From: Fuerstiella sp.
Lineage (GTDB): Bacteria; Planctomycetota; Planctomycetia; Planctomycetales; Planctomycetaceae
Direction of reading: 5' to 3'
Assembly: GCA_022447225.1 (NCBI GenBank)
Contig: JAKVAZ010000016.1
Coordinates: 62,001-126,000 of the forward strand
Length of the DNA stretch: 64,000 nucleotides
Shown: positions 16,771-26,345 of the stretch, piece after piece
Position numbering within the stretch: the first letter of the stretch is position 1
Layout: every line of letters starts with the position of its first letter
Made by a program: the position numbers and the translations under genes
Notes under the pieces: generated by a model
What the model saw: only the letters and a program-made list of their open reading frames with translations
Databases searched by the model: none
What the model was told of the DNA's origin: nothing

Positions 16771-19419
16771 ATGAATTGTAAAAATTATCGTTCGGCACCA
16801 TTGTGTCTGGCTCTCCTGGTCACTGTTTGCATTGTTGCGAACATGTCGCCACGTTTACTGGCACAGGAATCAAATTCCACACCGTCAGATTCAGTCCGGA
16901 AGGAAGACGAACAGAAGGCAACCGTTGAGCGGGTCATCGGTGTCAATGAGGCAACTCCGGTTGATCTCATTAACGTGGCCAAAGGATTTCAGGTTGAGTT
17001 ACTCTACTCAGTCCCGAAGACTGAACAGGGGTCGTGGGTCAATCTTTGCACCGACGACAAGGGACGAATTCTGGTCAGTAATCAGTTCGGTGGGTTGTAT
17101 CGTATTACTCCACCTCCGCCAGGACAGCCGGTTGATTTTTCTGCCGTCGAATCAGTTCCGGCCGAGATTCGGGCCGTCAACGGTATGGTCTGGGCATTCG
17201 GTGCGCTGTATGTCGCTGTCAATGACTATGAGAAGGAATTTCCATCCGGGCTGTACCGTATTACCGACAGTGACGGCGATGACCATCTGGACAGGGTCGA
17301 GTTGCTGCGCGAGCTCTTGCCAGGACTTGACCACGGTGTGCACGCGGTGATGCCGACGCCGGATGGCAAAGCTTTGTTTCTGGTTACCGGGAACAATGTT
17401 CGACCACCGGAACTGGCTGAAAGTTCTCCGGTCCGTCGTGTTTGGGGGGAAGATCATCTGCTTCCGAGTATGCCGGATGGACGAGGTCATAATCGAGGGG
17501 TGCTGGCACCGGGTGGTATCATCTATCGTGTTTCTCCGGACGGAACGACCTTTGAAGCTTATGCTTCCGGGTTTCGCAACGTTTTCGACGCAGCGATCAA
17601 TCAGGATGGTGAGTTGTTCACGTTCGATGCGGATATGGAGTACGACTTCAATACGCCCTGGTATCGTCCGACTCGGATCTGTCATGTTGTTAGCGGTGCG
17701 GAATTCGGCTGGAGAAACGGCGCGGGGAAACGGCTGCCGTTCTATCCGGACAATCTGCCGAGTGTCCTGGATATCGGACCAGGCTCACCGACGGGAATGA
17801 CCTTTGGTTACGGTGCTGAATTTCCGGCGAAGTATCAACAGGCATTGTTCGCCCTCGACTGGAGCTGGGGAAAACTTTACGCCGTGCATCTGAAGCCACA
17901 AGGTTCGTCGTATACCGCATCACGGGAAGAGTTCCTCACGGGAGCACCGTTACCAATCACCGACGCCATTATTCATCCGCTGGATGGAGCTATGTATTTT
18001 ACGATTGGCGGCCGACGTGTTCAGTCCGGACTCTACCGAGTGACATACGTTGGTGAAGAATCGACAGATCCGGTCGACATCATTTCAGTGCCCAGTGAAA
18101 TGAGGGATACACGCCATGCTCTGGAAGTCTATCATGGCAGGCAGGACCCGCACGCGATCGATTTTGCCTGGCCTTACCTTTCTCATAGTGACCGCTTCAT
18201 TCGATTTGCTGCGCGAACTGCCGTTGAGCATCAACCGGTGGGGACTTGGGTCGAAAAGGCATTCACTGAACCTGATCCGGCGAAACAGGTTGTTGCGCTG
18301 CTGGCGCTGGCTCGCGTCACCGGTGTCTGTCCGCAACATCGAACGGATCAGACACCTGAAGTCGACATTGCGATGCGGGACAGGTTGCTGGAAGCGATTG
18401 CGGCGATCGATGCGTCCAGCCTAAAACTGACGTATCAGCTGACCCTGCTGCGGACGACGCAGATTGTTCTCAACCGGTTTGGGCAACCGGATGAACGCAT
18501 GATTCAGTCGTTGATTGACAGTTTCGATCCTTTGTTTCCGGCCGATTCCCCGGAGTTGAACTGGTTTCTGTGCGAGACGCTGGCGTGGCTTCAGGCACCA
18601 ATGACTGCAGCAAAGGCCATTGCGCTGATTCATGCGGCACCGAACCAGGAAGAGCAGGTGCAGTATGCGCGATCGATCCGAATGCTGAAATCCGGATGGA
18701 CTCCGGAACTGCACACCGCCTACTTTGAGTGGTTCCTCAAGGCGGCCAATTATCGGGGAGGTGCCAGTTTCGAACAGTTTATTCAGTTCATTCGTGATGA
18801 CGCAGTCGCTTCACTTACGGATGAAGAAAAAGAGTCGCTGGCAGACATTCTGGCCAGGGAGTCGGTGAAGAAGTCAGTCCTTGAAAACCTGGGAGAAGTC
18901 TTTGCCGGACGGTCCGAAACGAAGTGGACACTCGATGAATTATCAGCGGCAGCTCGCACGGATCTCAAACAGCGGGATTATGACAACGGGCGTCGCATGT
19001 TCGCAGCGGCCGGGTGTTACGCGTGCCATCGGTTTAATAATCAGGGGGGGAATACCGGTCCCGACCTGACGTCTGCCGGTCGTCGATACTCTCCCCGTGA
19101 CCTGCTGGATCAGGTCATTAATCCAAGCCGTGTAATCAACGAGCAATTTTCCGCGGTGACAGTCGTGACCGAATCCGGACAAACGCACACGGGTGTCGTT
19201 GTCAATCTTTTCGGCGATTCAATCATGATCAACACGGACCTGACTGATCCCTACAAGCAGATCAGTATCGATCGCAAACAGATTGAGGAACTGGTCGTTT
19301 CGAAAATATCGCCAATGCCGGTCGGACTCTTCAATCGAATGACTAAAGATGAGATTCTTGATTTGAGCGCCTACCTCATCAGTGGTGGAAATTCTCAGCA
19401 CGAATTATTTCGTAAATGA
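16771..19419 (+). CDS. Exported sorbosone-dehydrogenase-like propeller with HEAT-like region and PVC-type haem domain
   Basis: An 882-aa protein of the planctomycete membrane-bound dehydrogenase type. I start it at ATG 16771, where MNCKNYRSAPLCLALLVTVC opens a signal peptide cleaved near LLAQE. Residues ~50-440 form the beta-propeller (VNLCTDDKGRILVSNQFGG, VFDAAINQDGELFTFDADME, and TGMTFGYGAEFP). The middle is alpha-helical and HEAT-like. The C-terminal domain has one haem site, CYACH at C749-H753, followed by GGNTGPDLTSAGRRYSPRDL and a VINPSRVINEQ motif typical of PVC haem-binding domains. It probably oxidises a sugar or alcohol in the periplasm and passes electrons to its haem; the substrate is unknown. 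It is transcribed divergently from selO. Confidence 0.87.
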   Translation: MNCKNYRSAPLCLALLVTVCIVANMSPRLLAQESNSTPSDSVRKEDEQKATVERVIGVNEATPVDLINVAKGFQVELLYSVPKTEQGSWVNLCTDDKGRILVSNQFGGLYRITPPPPGQPVDFSAVESVPAEIRAVNGMVWAFGALYVAVNDYEKEFPSGLYRITDSDGDDHLDRVELLRELLPGLDHGVHAVMPTPDGKALFLVTGNNVRPPELAESSPVRRVWGEDHLLPSMPDGRGHNRGVLAPGGIIYRVSPDGTTFEAYASGFRNVFDAAINQDGELFTFDADMEYDFNTPWYRPTRICHVVSGAEFGWRNGAGKRLPFYPDNLPSVLDIGPGSPTGMTFGYGAEFPAKYQQALFALDWSWGKLYAVHLKPQGSSYTASREEFLTGAPLPITDAIIHPLDGAMYFTIGGRRVQSGLYRVTYVGEESTDPVDIISVPSEMRDTRHALEVYHGRQDPHAIDFAWPYLSHSDRFIRFAARTAVEHQPVGTWVEKAFTEPDPAKQVVALLALARVTGVCPQHRTDQTPEVDIAMRDRLLEAIAAIDASSLKLTYQLTLLRTTQIVLNRFGQPDERMIQSLIDSFDPLFPADSPELNWFLCETLAWLQAPMTAAKAIALIHAAPNQEEQVQYARSIRMLKSGWTPELHTAYFEWFLKAANYRGGASFEQFIQFIRDDAVASLTDEEKESLADILARESVKKSVLENLGEVFAGRSETKWTLDELSAAARTDLKQRDYDNGRRMFAAAGCYACHRFNNQGGNTGPDLTSAGRRYSPRDLLDQVINPSRVINEQFSAVTVVTESGQTHTGVVVNLFGDSIMINTDLTDPYKQISIDRKQIEELVVSKISPMPVGLFNRMTKDEILDLSAYLISGGNSQHELFRK

Positions 19420-19815
19420 TGAGCCGAGTGTGGTGCGCAGATCCGCGGGCTGCAGCTGATACGTTTTTTTAATAAGTCCGGCTTCTGGCCGGCATGGAAT
19501 ACAAAGTACCCGCGGATTTTCAAATCCTGTACCTTCACAAACAGGTTCCGTCACGCACCCGCAGGGTGACCGTCGAGTTAACAGCTCGTGATGGGTGTTG
19601 TGTCTGATCCTGTCTTGTCCGGTTCGCGACGCGGCAAGACTTCTCCGCTCCGGATGTTGATCGGCTCCCGATATTTCTGTTGATATGCCGCGGCTGTGAT
19701 TGTGAAATAGCAGATCCGGCATTAAGGCCGTGGTATTCAGTTATCCCGAGGTCGACGTCTACTGAGTGACTCGGGGGAATCAGTTACCCCGAATCTGCAG
19801 AACTATTCGGTACAC
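19420..19815. other. Intergenic stretch with short direct and inverted repeats
   Basis: No credible gene in about 396 bases. Near the downstream end, two imperfect copies of ATTCAGTTAYCCCGAR (around 19736 and 19780) flank the inverted pair CCCGAG and CTCGGG. The arrangement directly precedes the desaturase-like gene at 19816 and could be an operator, but this is speculative. Confidence 0.3.
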
Positions 19816-21006
19816 ATGAAAGTCAAGAGCCCCGACGACGCCCTGGAAGATCTCCAGGAAACACCAGCCGGAGAAATTCCGCGAGGTGCCGTCTTCCGCC
19901 TATTTGGAACAGCCGGACGTGGAGGCGAGTACAATGGCCATATCATATTCAGCTGCGTGATACTGGGACTGACGGCTTTCGGAGTTCTTAGCATTCAGAC
20001 GCTGTGCTGGGTCCTGGCTTGTCTGATCGCCACATTTCTTCTCGATGATCGATCGCTGCATCGTAAGGTTTCTTTTCGCGCAATTCCCGGACAGTTATTC
20101 CTGTATCTTCAGCTTCTGTTGAATGCGATTCAGGTCGCGTTGCCTCAGTACACATATACGTTTGTGATTTATCTGGGAATTTACCCTCTGCGGGAAAAGT
20201 TCAATCTGCCGGTCAGCAGTTTTGTCATGTTGTACGGCTTCTATATGGTAATTCGAATCGGATATCTGCTCCTGTTTACCTGGGCGTTAACGATTGGTTC
20301 GAATCGGATCAGCCTGCGAGTTTTTCAGGAACGGCGTGCGAATCTTCGAAACAATCGTGTGGCGCTAAGACACGTGTGGTGGACGTATTTTCTTGGCAAC
20401 ACCGGACTGTTCGTTAAGTGCGCTGTGCAGGTGATGACCATTGCCGGATTCGAATCGCTTAGAAAATGGATTGGTTTTGATGTCACCACACATCCGCTGA
20501 CGGCGTCTCACCAGACCATGATCACCGTAACCGGAATTATACTGGTCATCGTGGGGCTTGGATTGTCTGCCCGTTTATCTTCCAGCGTCTACTACCGGAC
20601 ACATCGTACGTTCCATGTCTGCAAACCGCTGTTCGACAGTGTTCATGCGATTCACCATCGTGGAATTTTGCCGACGCCGTTGGATTCAGGAACGATTTCC
20701 CCACTGGAGTACATCATAACGGATATGGCCAGACCGGCAGTGATGCTGATTCCCAACTGGTTGTTTGTTCTGAGTGAGATCGGGCTTGCTTTCGGAGCCC
20801 ACCTTCCCTCGCATACCACAGGAACTCTGCAGAAGTTTGGTCAGCACCATCTGGCTCATCACAAATATGTCGTCTATAACTTCGGGCTGTTTCCATCGGA
20901 CGACGAACGGTGGGGGACCCGGTTCGTTCCCGAAGAACCTGACGCGACTGCTGCCGAAGACGCCGGTGTCCGGGAGCAGATGGTCTGCAAGACAGGCCTG
21001 GGATGA
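19816..21006 (+). CDS. Sterol desaturase / fatty-acid hydroxylase superfamily membrane protein
   Basis: A 396-aa integral membrane protein with about six hydrophobic spans (for example IIFSCVILGLTAFGVL, LFLYLQLLLNAIQVAL, and MITVTGIILVIVGLGL). The diiron-type histidine clusters of the superfamily appear as HRTFHVC, HAIHHRG and QHHLAHHKY in the C-terminal half. Such enzymes hydroxylate or desaturate lipids with O2; which lipid is not clear, and the N-terminal cytosolic extension (~40 residues) is unusual. It stands alone, 396 bases after the haem-protein gene. A second superfamily member is encoded at 42974 but is only distantly similar. Confidence 0.82.
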   Translation: MKVKSPDDALEDLQETPAGEIPRGAVFRLFGTAGRGGEYNGHIIFSCVILGLTAFGVLSIQTLCWVLACLIATFLLDDRSLHRKVSFRAIPGQLFLYLQLLLNAIQVALPQYTYTFVIYLGIYPLREKFNLPVSSFVMLYGFYMVIRIGYLLLFTWALTIGSNRISLRVFQERRANLRNNRVALRHVWWTYFLGNTGLFVKCAVQVMTIAGFESLRKWIGFDVTTHPLTASHQTMITVTGIILVIVGLGLSARLSSSVYYRTHRTFHVCKPLFDSVHAIHHRGILPTPLDSGTISPLEYIITDMARPAVMLIPNWLFVLSEIGLAFGAHLPSHTTGTLQKFGQHHLAHHKYVVYNFGLFPSDDERWGTRFVPEEPDATAAEDAGVREQMVCKTGLG

Positions 21007-21512
21007 TTTTCTGTAAAACCTTGTTTCGAGTTCTTCGGACTTAGTCCTGACCGGAGACCGAACCGGTTCAGGGACAATGTCAGTGTCCTGTCGTCGTGCC
21101 GTTACAGATTTATGGTGCCGGACAGCAGGCGGGCGATGGTGACTTCAGGTGATCAACCGCCGGTTGTTGACTTCAATTCTCAGAAAAACGTTAATCTCAG
21201 CCAGTTTCCCGACGGGGACGCCCTGGAACGTATGAAACTGGTCTGGATTTCAGCAGATCGGACCGACAGCGGGGAAGGCCCCTTCCCCGGGGACAGAAGG
21301 CACTCCTGGTTGATCACCTGTCACCCAGGGCAGACACAGGATCTGCGAACGCGGCAGCGACAACCATCGGACCTCGCGGGAAAGATCGATATGGTTACCA
21401 TGGGTCCGCAGTTACTCTGTCGTTCGGACCGTTGCCGTTTGACCTTTCGTGAACGGATACCAAGAATCCGGGGTAACGCATCCGCTACTGTCTGGTCAAA
21501 CGAAAGTTCAAG
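21007..21512. other. Intergenic region with a 20-base palindrome
   Basis: About 506 bases. A 134-codon frame (21112-21516) spans most of it and overlaps the next start as ATGA, but its translation has no recognisable domain and is rich in Arg, Ser and Asp, so I do not call it a gene. The notable element is the palindrome at 21270-21289, listed separately. Confidence 0.35.
21270..21289. promoter_or_regulatory. 20-base perfect palindrome (possible operator)
   Basis: Nine-base arms CGGGGAAGG and CCTTCCCCG surround a two-base centre CC. With no room for a loop it fits a dimeric repressor or activator site better than a terminator. It lies 224 bases before the aminotransferase start, so any regulatory role is inference. 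Confidence 0.35.
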
Positions 21513-22859
21513 ATGACCCAACTCGAAATACCTGCATCAGATAAACAGCACACAAATGCCATGAATAATCAACAGCTTTATGAACGTGCCCGCCAACTGA
21601 TCCCCGGTGGTACACAACTGCTGAGTAAACGACCTGAGATGTTTGCCCCGGATGTGTGGCCGGCGTACTACCGGGAAGCGAAGGGCTGCGAAATTGTGGA
21701 TCTGGACGGTCGGCGGTTTGTCGACATGTCGACGAACTGCGTGGGAGCCTGTCTGCTGGGTTATGCCAATGAACACGTGAATCAGGCCGTTCAGCAGCGG
21801 GTTCAGTCCGGGTCCATGTGCACTCTCAACAGTCCCGATGAAGTGGAACTGGCGGAGCTGTTGGTTGAACTGCATCCGTGGGCCGACATGGTGCGTTACG
21901 CCCGTGCCGGTGGTGAAGCGCTGTCCATCGCGGTGCGAATTGCTCGTGCCGCGACTCGCCGTGATCAAATTGCATTTTGTGGCTATCACGGCTGGTCGGA
22001 CTGGTATCTGGCGGCCAACCTGTCGGGTGAAGTCCTGGGGGAACATCTTCTGGCGGGACTCGATCCGGCAGGAGTGCCGCGGGGCCTGGACGGCACTGTC
22101 TTTCCCTTTCAGTACGGTGACCTCGATGCCCTGCGGGAAATTGTCCGCAACAATACTCCGGCGGCGATTGTTATGGAACCGTTGAGACAGCGATATCCCG
22201 AACCAGGATTTCTGGAAGGAGTTCGGCAACTGGCAGATGAGTCAGGCACAGTTCTGGTGATTGACGAAGTCAGCAGCGGCTGGAAATTTCATTGTGGTGG
22301 CGCTCACATGAAACTTGGCATCGAGCCGGATATGGCTGTGTTTGCGAAGACGATCAGCAATGGATATCCGATGAGCGCTGTGATTGGTCGAAGTCATGTG
22401 ATGGACGCTGCCCAGACTTCATTTATCTCCAGCACCTACTGGACCGACGGGATCGGACCGGCGGCGGCGATTGCCACGATTCGGCAGATGCAGCAGAATG
22501 ATGTCCCTGCTCATCTGGAATCGATGGGGGCCCGTGCCATGAAAAAATGGACGGAACTGGGGCAGCAGTACGACGTTCCGGCGCAGGCGGCTTCACTTCC
22601 GGCGATGTCCGCCCTGAAATTTGATCATCCTCAGCAACTGATGATGCACACACTGTTTACCAGTCGCATGCTGGATCGCGGCTACCTGGCAGGAAGCGGT
22701 TTCTTTCCGACGCTTGCTCACACTGAACAGCATGTGGACGGCTTTATCGACGCCGCAGGCGAAGTCTTCACAGAAATCCGGGACGCGATCGCGAACGATG
22801 ATCTTGAGTCACGATTGAAGACGCCGGTGAGGCAAACCGGATTTCAGAGGTTGACTTGA
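21513..22859 (+). CDS. Class III aminotransferase (glutamate-1-semialdehyde aminomutase-like)
   Basis: PLP-dependent fold-type I enzyme of 448 aa. The Schiff-base lysine is K279 in VFAKTISNGYPMSAVIG, and the preceding VLVIDEVSSGWKF supplies the Asp that contacts the PLP ring. N-terminal LYERARQLIPGGTQLLSKRP matches the entrance of GSA-like aminotransferases, but the true hemL motif context differs, and members of this branch often act on sugar or amino acid side chains. A second ATG at 21561 matches the usual family start, so the first 16 residues may not be translated. It converges tightly (8 bases) with the SDR gene at 22868. Substrate unknown. Confidence 0.85.
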   Translation: MTQLEIPASDKQHTNAMNNQQLYERARQLIPGGTQLLSKRPEMFAPDVWPAYYREAKGCEIVDLDGRRFVDMSTNCVGACLLGYANEHVNQAVQQRVQSGSMCTLNSPDEVELAELLVELHPWADMVRYARAGGEALSIAVRIARAATRRDQIAFCGYHGWSDWYLAANLSGEVLGEHLLAGLDPAGVPRGLDGTVFPFQYGDLDALREIVRNNTPAAIVMEPLRQRYPEPGFLEGVRQLADESGTVLVIDEVSSGWKFHCGGAHMKLGIEPDMAVFAKTISNGYPMSAVIGRSHVMDAAQTSFISSTYWTDGIGPAAAIATIRQMQQNDVPAHLESMGARAMKKWTELGQQYDVPAQAASLPAMSALKFDHPQQLMMHTLFTSRMLDRGYLAGSGFFPTLAHTEQHVDGFIDAAGEVFTEIRDAIANDDLESRLKTPVRQTGFQRLT

Positions 22860-22867
22860 ATCCAGAT

Positions 22868-23668
22868 TTACCATGCGGTCCAGCCCCCATCGACGGTCAG
22901 ATTCTGACCGGTGACGTAAGTGGAGGCGTCACTTGACAGAAACACAATCGCCCCTTTGAGTTCCCAGGGGAGGCCCATGCGTTTCATGGGCAGTCGTTCA
23001 CTCAGACGTTCCACCATTTCGATCGGCGGGCCGTCGGGATTTGGGAACGGTCCGGGACTCAAGCAATTAACTCGAACGTTGTCATCGGCCCAGTAAGCTG
23101 CCAGATGCCTTGTCATATGAATTGTGCCGCCCTTGAGTGCGTGATACGCCACGGGACTGGCCGCACAGATATCCCGGTAAGTATCCGGATAAGATGCGAC
23201 CTGTCCGTACATGGACCCGATATTTGTGACGTTTCCAGGCGCTGATCGACCGACGACATGGTCTCGCAAATGTCGTGCGAGTTCAAAATAACCCGCGTTA
23301 TTGATCTGATGTTGTGCGAACTCTTCAAACGTCACACTGGTGAGATCACCACCTGACGGAGCGGCAAGCCCGTTATTGACAACGATATCGACGGCCCCAG
23401 CTACTGCGATGGCCTCTTGAAAACCATTCCGAATGGATGTGGCATCCGTCTGGTCCAGTGAAACTCCGTGATGCCTGGCTTCGCCCACAATCGGCAGCGT
23501 TTCGGCTGCCTCCTGCGCCCGTGCGGCATCACGGCTGGAAATGACGACCGAAGCTCCCACTTCGGCCAGTGCTTGAGAAAATGCGGTGCCGAGGTACCCG
23601 GTTCCTCCGGTAATGAGCGCCGTTTTTCCGGACAGGTCAAACAGTTCAGAAACTGTGCGTTGGTTCAT
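22868..23668 (-). CDS. Short-chain dehydrogenase/reductase (SDR)
   Basis: A 266-aa classical SDR oxidoreductase. The cofactor loop TGGTGYLG replaces the usual TGxxxGxG in the first 25 residues, and NNGLAAPSGG is the NNAG-like element. The catalytic tetrad appears as NIGSMYG (Ser), then YHALK (Tyr and Lys). The C-terminus VTGQNLTVDGGWTAW is typical of gluconate-5-dehydrogenase-like and 3-ketoacyl-reductase-like enzymes. It lies 37 bases downstream of the D-threonine-aldolase-like gene in the same direction, so they probably share an operon and act in sequence. Substrate not readable. Confidence 0.9.
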   Translation of the reverse strand: MNQRTVSELFDLSGKTALITGGTGYLGTAFSQALAEVGASVVISSRDAARAQEAAETLPIVGEARHHGVSLDQTDATSIRNGFQEAIAVAGAVDIVVNNGLAAPSGGDLTSVTFEEFAQHQINNAGYFELARHLRDHVVGRSAPGNVTNIGSMYGQVASYPDTYRDICAASPVAYHALKGGTIHMTRHLAAYWADDNVRVNCLSPGPFPNPDGPPIEMVERLSERLPMKRMGLPWELKGAIVFLSSDASTYVTGQNLTVDGGWTAW

Positions 23669-23705
23669 CGTTGATACCGAGTTACGGGGTGAGAGGTCTG
23701 ACAGA

Positions 23706-24797
23706 CTAACGGACGATGGGGATCAGCTGTTCCAACTGCCCGTTTCTGAATGCATGGAAGTGAGTATGAAAGATATTGGTCAGGTCACCGTAGCCTGGAA
23801 TCAGTTCCAGCTGCTGACCGATTTCCAGATCAGGGCCGTCGGGTGTACGTGCGAGCGCACCGTGTTCAGCTGAAAGCCAGTCAACCGTCAGGTCCGGGCG
23901 ATCCCGAGCGAACGGACGATGAACAGACAGGTTCATGGTTTTGTGTCCGGCATCGATGATCGCGCGTTCGGGTGTGGGAAGACTGACCACTGTCGTCTGC
24001 ACGGATAAGGCATACTGCAGTTCTGTAATCCGGCAGGCGTGGCGATAAAAGGCATCCATGAAGATTGCTCCACCGGCCTGAATCTCTGTGATGCCCGGCT
24101 GTTTCACTGTAAACGGATACGACCCCGTACCGCCGCATGACACAATCGGACACGGCAACCCACTGTTTTTAAACTGTTTTTTTAACTCCACGACACTGCC
24201 CAGGGCGCTTCGGATTGCTGATTCTTTCTCTGCCGGATCTTCAATCGTAAGCAGGTGTCCTTCGTAGGCCATCAGACCTGTCAGTTGCAGTCCCGGGAGT
24301 TCATTGACCTGACTTCCCAGTCTGATCGCGGACGGGCCGGCGGCGATACCCACACGGTTGAGACCAATTTCCAGTTCGATCAGCACCCGTACTGAAGCAC
24401 CAGCCTCACTCATCGCCTGCGATATTGCAGTTGCCTGATCGATGTTGTCCAGGCAAATCATTATGTCGGCCTGTTGCGCCACCTGTACCAGTCGTTTCAC
24501 CTTGGCGTTTCCGGCAATCATATTTGCGATCAGGATGTCAGAGACTCCCGCGTCTGCCATGACTTCTGCTTCGCGCACGGTAGCGCAGGTGATGCCACCG
24601 GCACCGGCGTTCAGCAGCCATTGAGCAATGACCGGTGATTTATGACATTTTGCGTGAGGCCGCCACAGGATGCCGGACTCCCGACACACAGCAACCATCG
24701 ATCGCACATTGGCTTCGAAGCGATCCAGGTCCAGACACAGATAGGGTGTGCTGATTTCAGTTTTTGAACAGCCGGGCGGTGGAAGATGATCGTTCAT
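23706..24797 (-). CDS. D-threonine aldolase / D-serine dehydratase-like PLP enzyme (DSD1 family)
   Basis: Fold-type III PLP enzyme of 363 aa. The N-terminus TPYLCLDLDRFEANV leads to the PLP lysine K50 in WRPHAKCHK. Barrel motifs such as GITCATVREAEVMADAG and IELEIGLNRVGI are typical of the alanine racemase-like domain. The C-terminal DSD1 beta domain ends in FHTHFHAFRNG, which offers His residues but not the standard HC..D metal site of D-threonine aldolase, so its metal dependence may differ. Likely reaction: cleavage or dehydration of a D-beta-hydroxy amino acid. First gene of a two-gene unit with the SDR. Confidence 0.85.
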   Translation of the reverse strand: MNDHLPPPGCSKTEISTPYLCLDLDRFEANVRSMVAVCRESGILWRPHAKCHKSPVIAQWLLNAGAGGITCATVREAEVMADAGVSDILIANMIAGNAKVKRLVQVAQQADIMICLDNIDQATAISQAMSEAGASVRVLIELEIGLNRVGIAAGPSAIRLGSQVNELPGLQLTGLMAYEGHLLTIEDPAEKESAIRSALGSVVELKKQFKNSGLPCPIVSCGGTGSYPFTVKQPGITEIQAGGAIFMDAFYRHACRITELQYALSVQTTVVSLPTPERAIIDAGHKTMNLSVHRPFARDRPDLTVDWLSAEHGALARTPDGPDLEIGQQLELIPGYGDLTNIFHTHFHAFRNGQLEQLIPIVR

Positions 24798-25085
24798 AGA
24801 TATTGATCAGTTTGTTGAGTGGAACACCGGACTCTCAGACTATTACGGCCAGGCAGGTACCCAAACGGTGAGCCCCGTCCGTTCGATATTAGACTGACCT
24901 TCGCGGTGACTGTTTCAAGTTGTTCAATTAATAGGTGCAGGTAGTCAGAGTTGCCCGAACAGGATGTTCGGTTGCTCAAACGAGTCCGATGCGGGATCCG
25001 CAAAGTGTGACTCGCACTTAACAACCGAGTTTGATTTGTGCATGCGATGACGGCGATTTCCGGTCCGTGAATCGCGTTTGTTCAT

Positions 25086-25850
25086 TCAGATCCTGCCTTC
25101 GGCTTTCAGTTCGCCGGATAGTTTTTCGTGGTATTGCGATTTTGCCGCGGTATCGGTTTGCGCTCGCGAGGAATAATAAACAAAACCCAGAGCACGACGC
25201 GATCGAGTGGAGTGATTGGCTCCGGTTCGGTGAATGGTCATTGCGTCATGAATCACCAGATCTCCGGCCGACGCACACGCTGGAACTTCATTTGCCCGGT
25301 CTTCCTCGGAGCCGTAGTCAACGACACCCTGACTGAAGCCCAGCACCTGTGTCCGGCCATGGTTGCGCATGCCCCGCTGATGCGAGCCGGCGACATAATG
25401 CATGCAGCCGTTTTCCTCGTCGACATCATCCAGAGCCACCCAAAGTGTCAGGGCTTCGCATGGATCCAAATGAAAATAGAAACCATCCTGATGAGGTGGT
25501 GTGGGGTCGCCGATTTCAGCCAGCTTGTTGAAGTACGATACGTCCTGAGGCACGACGCTGCAGCCAATGAGGTGTTCCGCGATTTGTGGCAGGGGACCGA
25601 TGGTCAACTGATCATGGAACCAGGGATCGTGTAAACCCATACGAGGCAGTTGGCGAATTTGATGCTGAACAGATTTGTTCTCGTAAAAAACGTCCATCGC
25701 CGGCAGATCAGGTACGATATCCGAGATGTATCGATCCAGGTTGTCACGCAGCAACTGTACCTGCTGTTTCTGGCAGAACTGTTTCACCACGACGAATCCT
25801 TGAGTGTCGTAGCTCGCACGAATTTTCTTGCGATCATCGGGCCAGTGCAT
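25086..25850 (-). CDS. Phytanoyl-CoA dioxygenase (PhyH) family oxygenase
   Basis: Fe(II)/2-oxoglutarate oxygenase of 254 aa. The iron triad is H120 and D122 in PPHQDGFYF and H207 in MTIHRTGANHS; R in the following SRRAL can bind 2-oxoglutarate. The N-terminus GFVVVKQFCQKQQVQLLRDNLDRYI is the usual PhyH entry helix. In planctomycetes such proteins are numerous and mostly uncharacterised; hydroxylation of a small lipid, amino acid or secondary metabolite is the expected reaction. It is one of four PhyH genes in the window and differs clearly from the 32342/56624 pair. Upstream on its strand is a 495-base spacer. Confidence 0.87.
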   Translation of the reverse strand: MHWPDDRKKIRASYDTQGFVVVKQFCQKQQVQLLRDNLDRYISDIVPDLPAMDVFYENKSVQHQIRQLPRMGLHDPWFHDQLTIGPLPQIAEHLIGCSVVPQDVSYFNKLAEIGDPTPPHQDGFYFHLDPCEALTLWVALDDVDEENGCMHYVAGSHQRGMRNHGRTQVLGFSQGVVDYGSEEDRANEVPACASAGDLVIHDAMTIHRTGANHSTRSRRALGFVYYSSRAQTDTAAKSQYHEKLSGELKAEGRI

Positions 25851-26345
25851 GTGCGGATCCTGATAAGAAACTGACTGCTGGTTGAGCCACGCTTGTACGC
25901 GACCGGTCGTTCAGAATCAACTACATGCGTGGTCTGAGTTCTCTCGACATCCACGGTCCGCAGTAAATTCACTGATGGGTACGGCCAGGGACTTCGAGTT
26001 GTTGTTATCGCTGAATACGGTCCTTTGCTGAATGATCACCAGGATCGAATTGTCAGTAGTGATGTCCGTCACGGCAGCTGTTGCGGTGGCTTTGGAAATA
26101 CGGATCAACTGTACGACAGTACGCCTGTTTGAATTTACACAATCACCGAAACGAAAGGACCGCACCGTTCGAATCGGTCTGCGGGGATACGCCCAAATTG
26201 TCTGATTGGTCGGGCAACTTGTGTCTGGACGTAGACATCCCGTTCGGTCATTCTGTGGGGATGAAATTCACCTGCAGTTCCTCGTTTACTAAAAGGGAAT
26301 TGCTTTTATGCCGACTTCGATCTGATCTGTCTGGAGCGAAAACTC
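25851..26345. other. Divergent intergenic region
   Basis: About 495 bases between the PhyH gene (minus) and the esterase (plus), expected to hold both promoters. No gene, tRNA or strong hairpin is apparent. A loose inverted pair AAAAGGG/GCTTTTAT sits near 26292-26310. Confidence 0.35.

Noticed and set aside
21112-21516. 134-codon frame overlapping the aminotransferase start as ATGA
   Set aside because: The overlap is tempting, but the translation has no known domain, no ribosome site, and biased composition.
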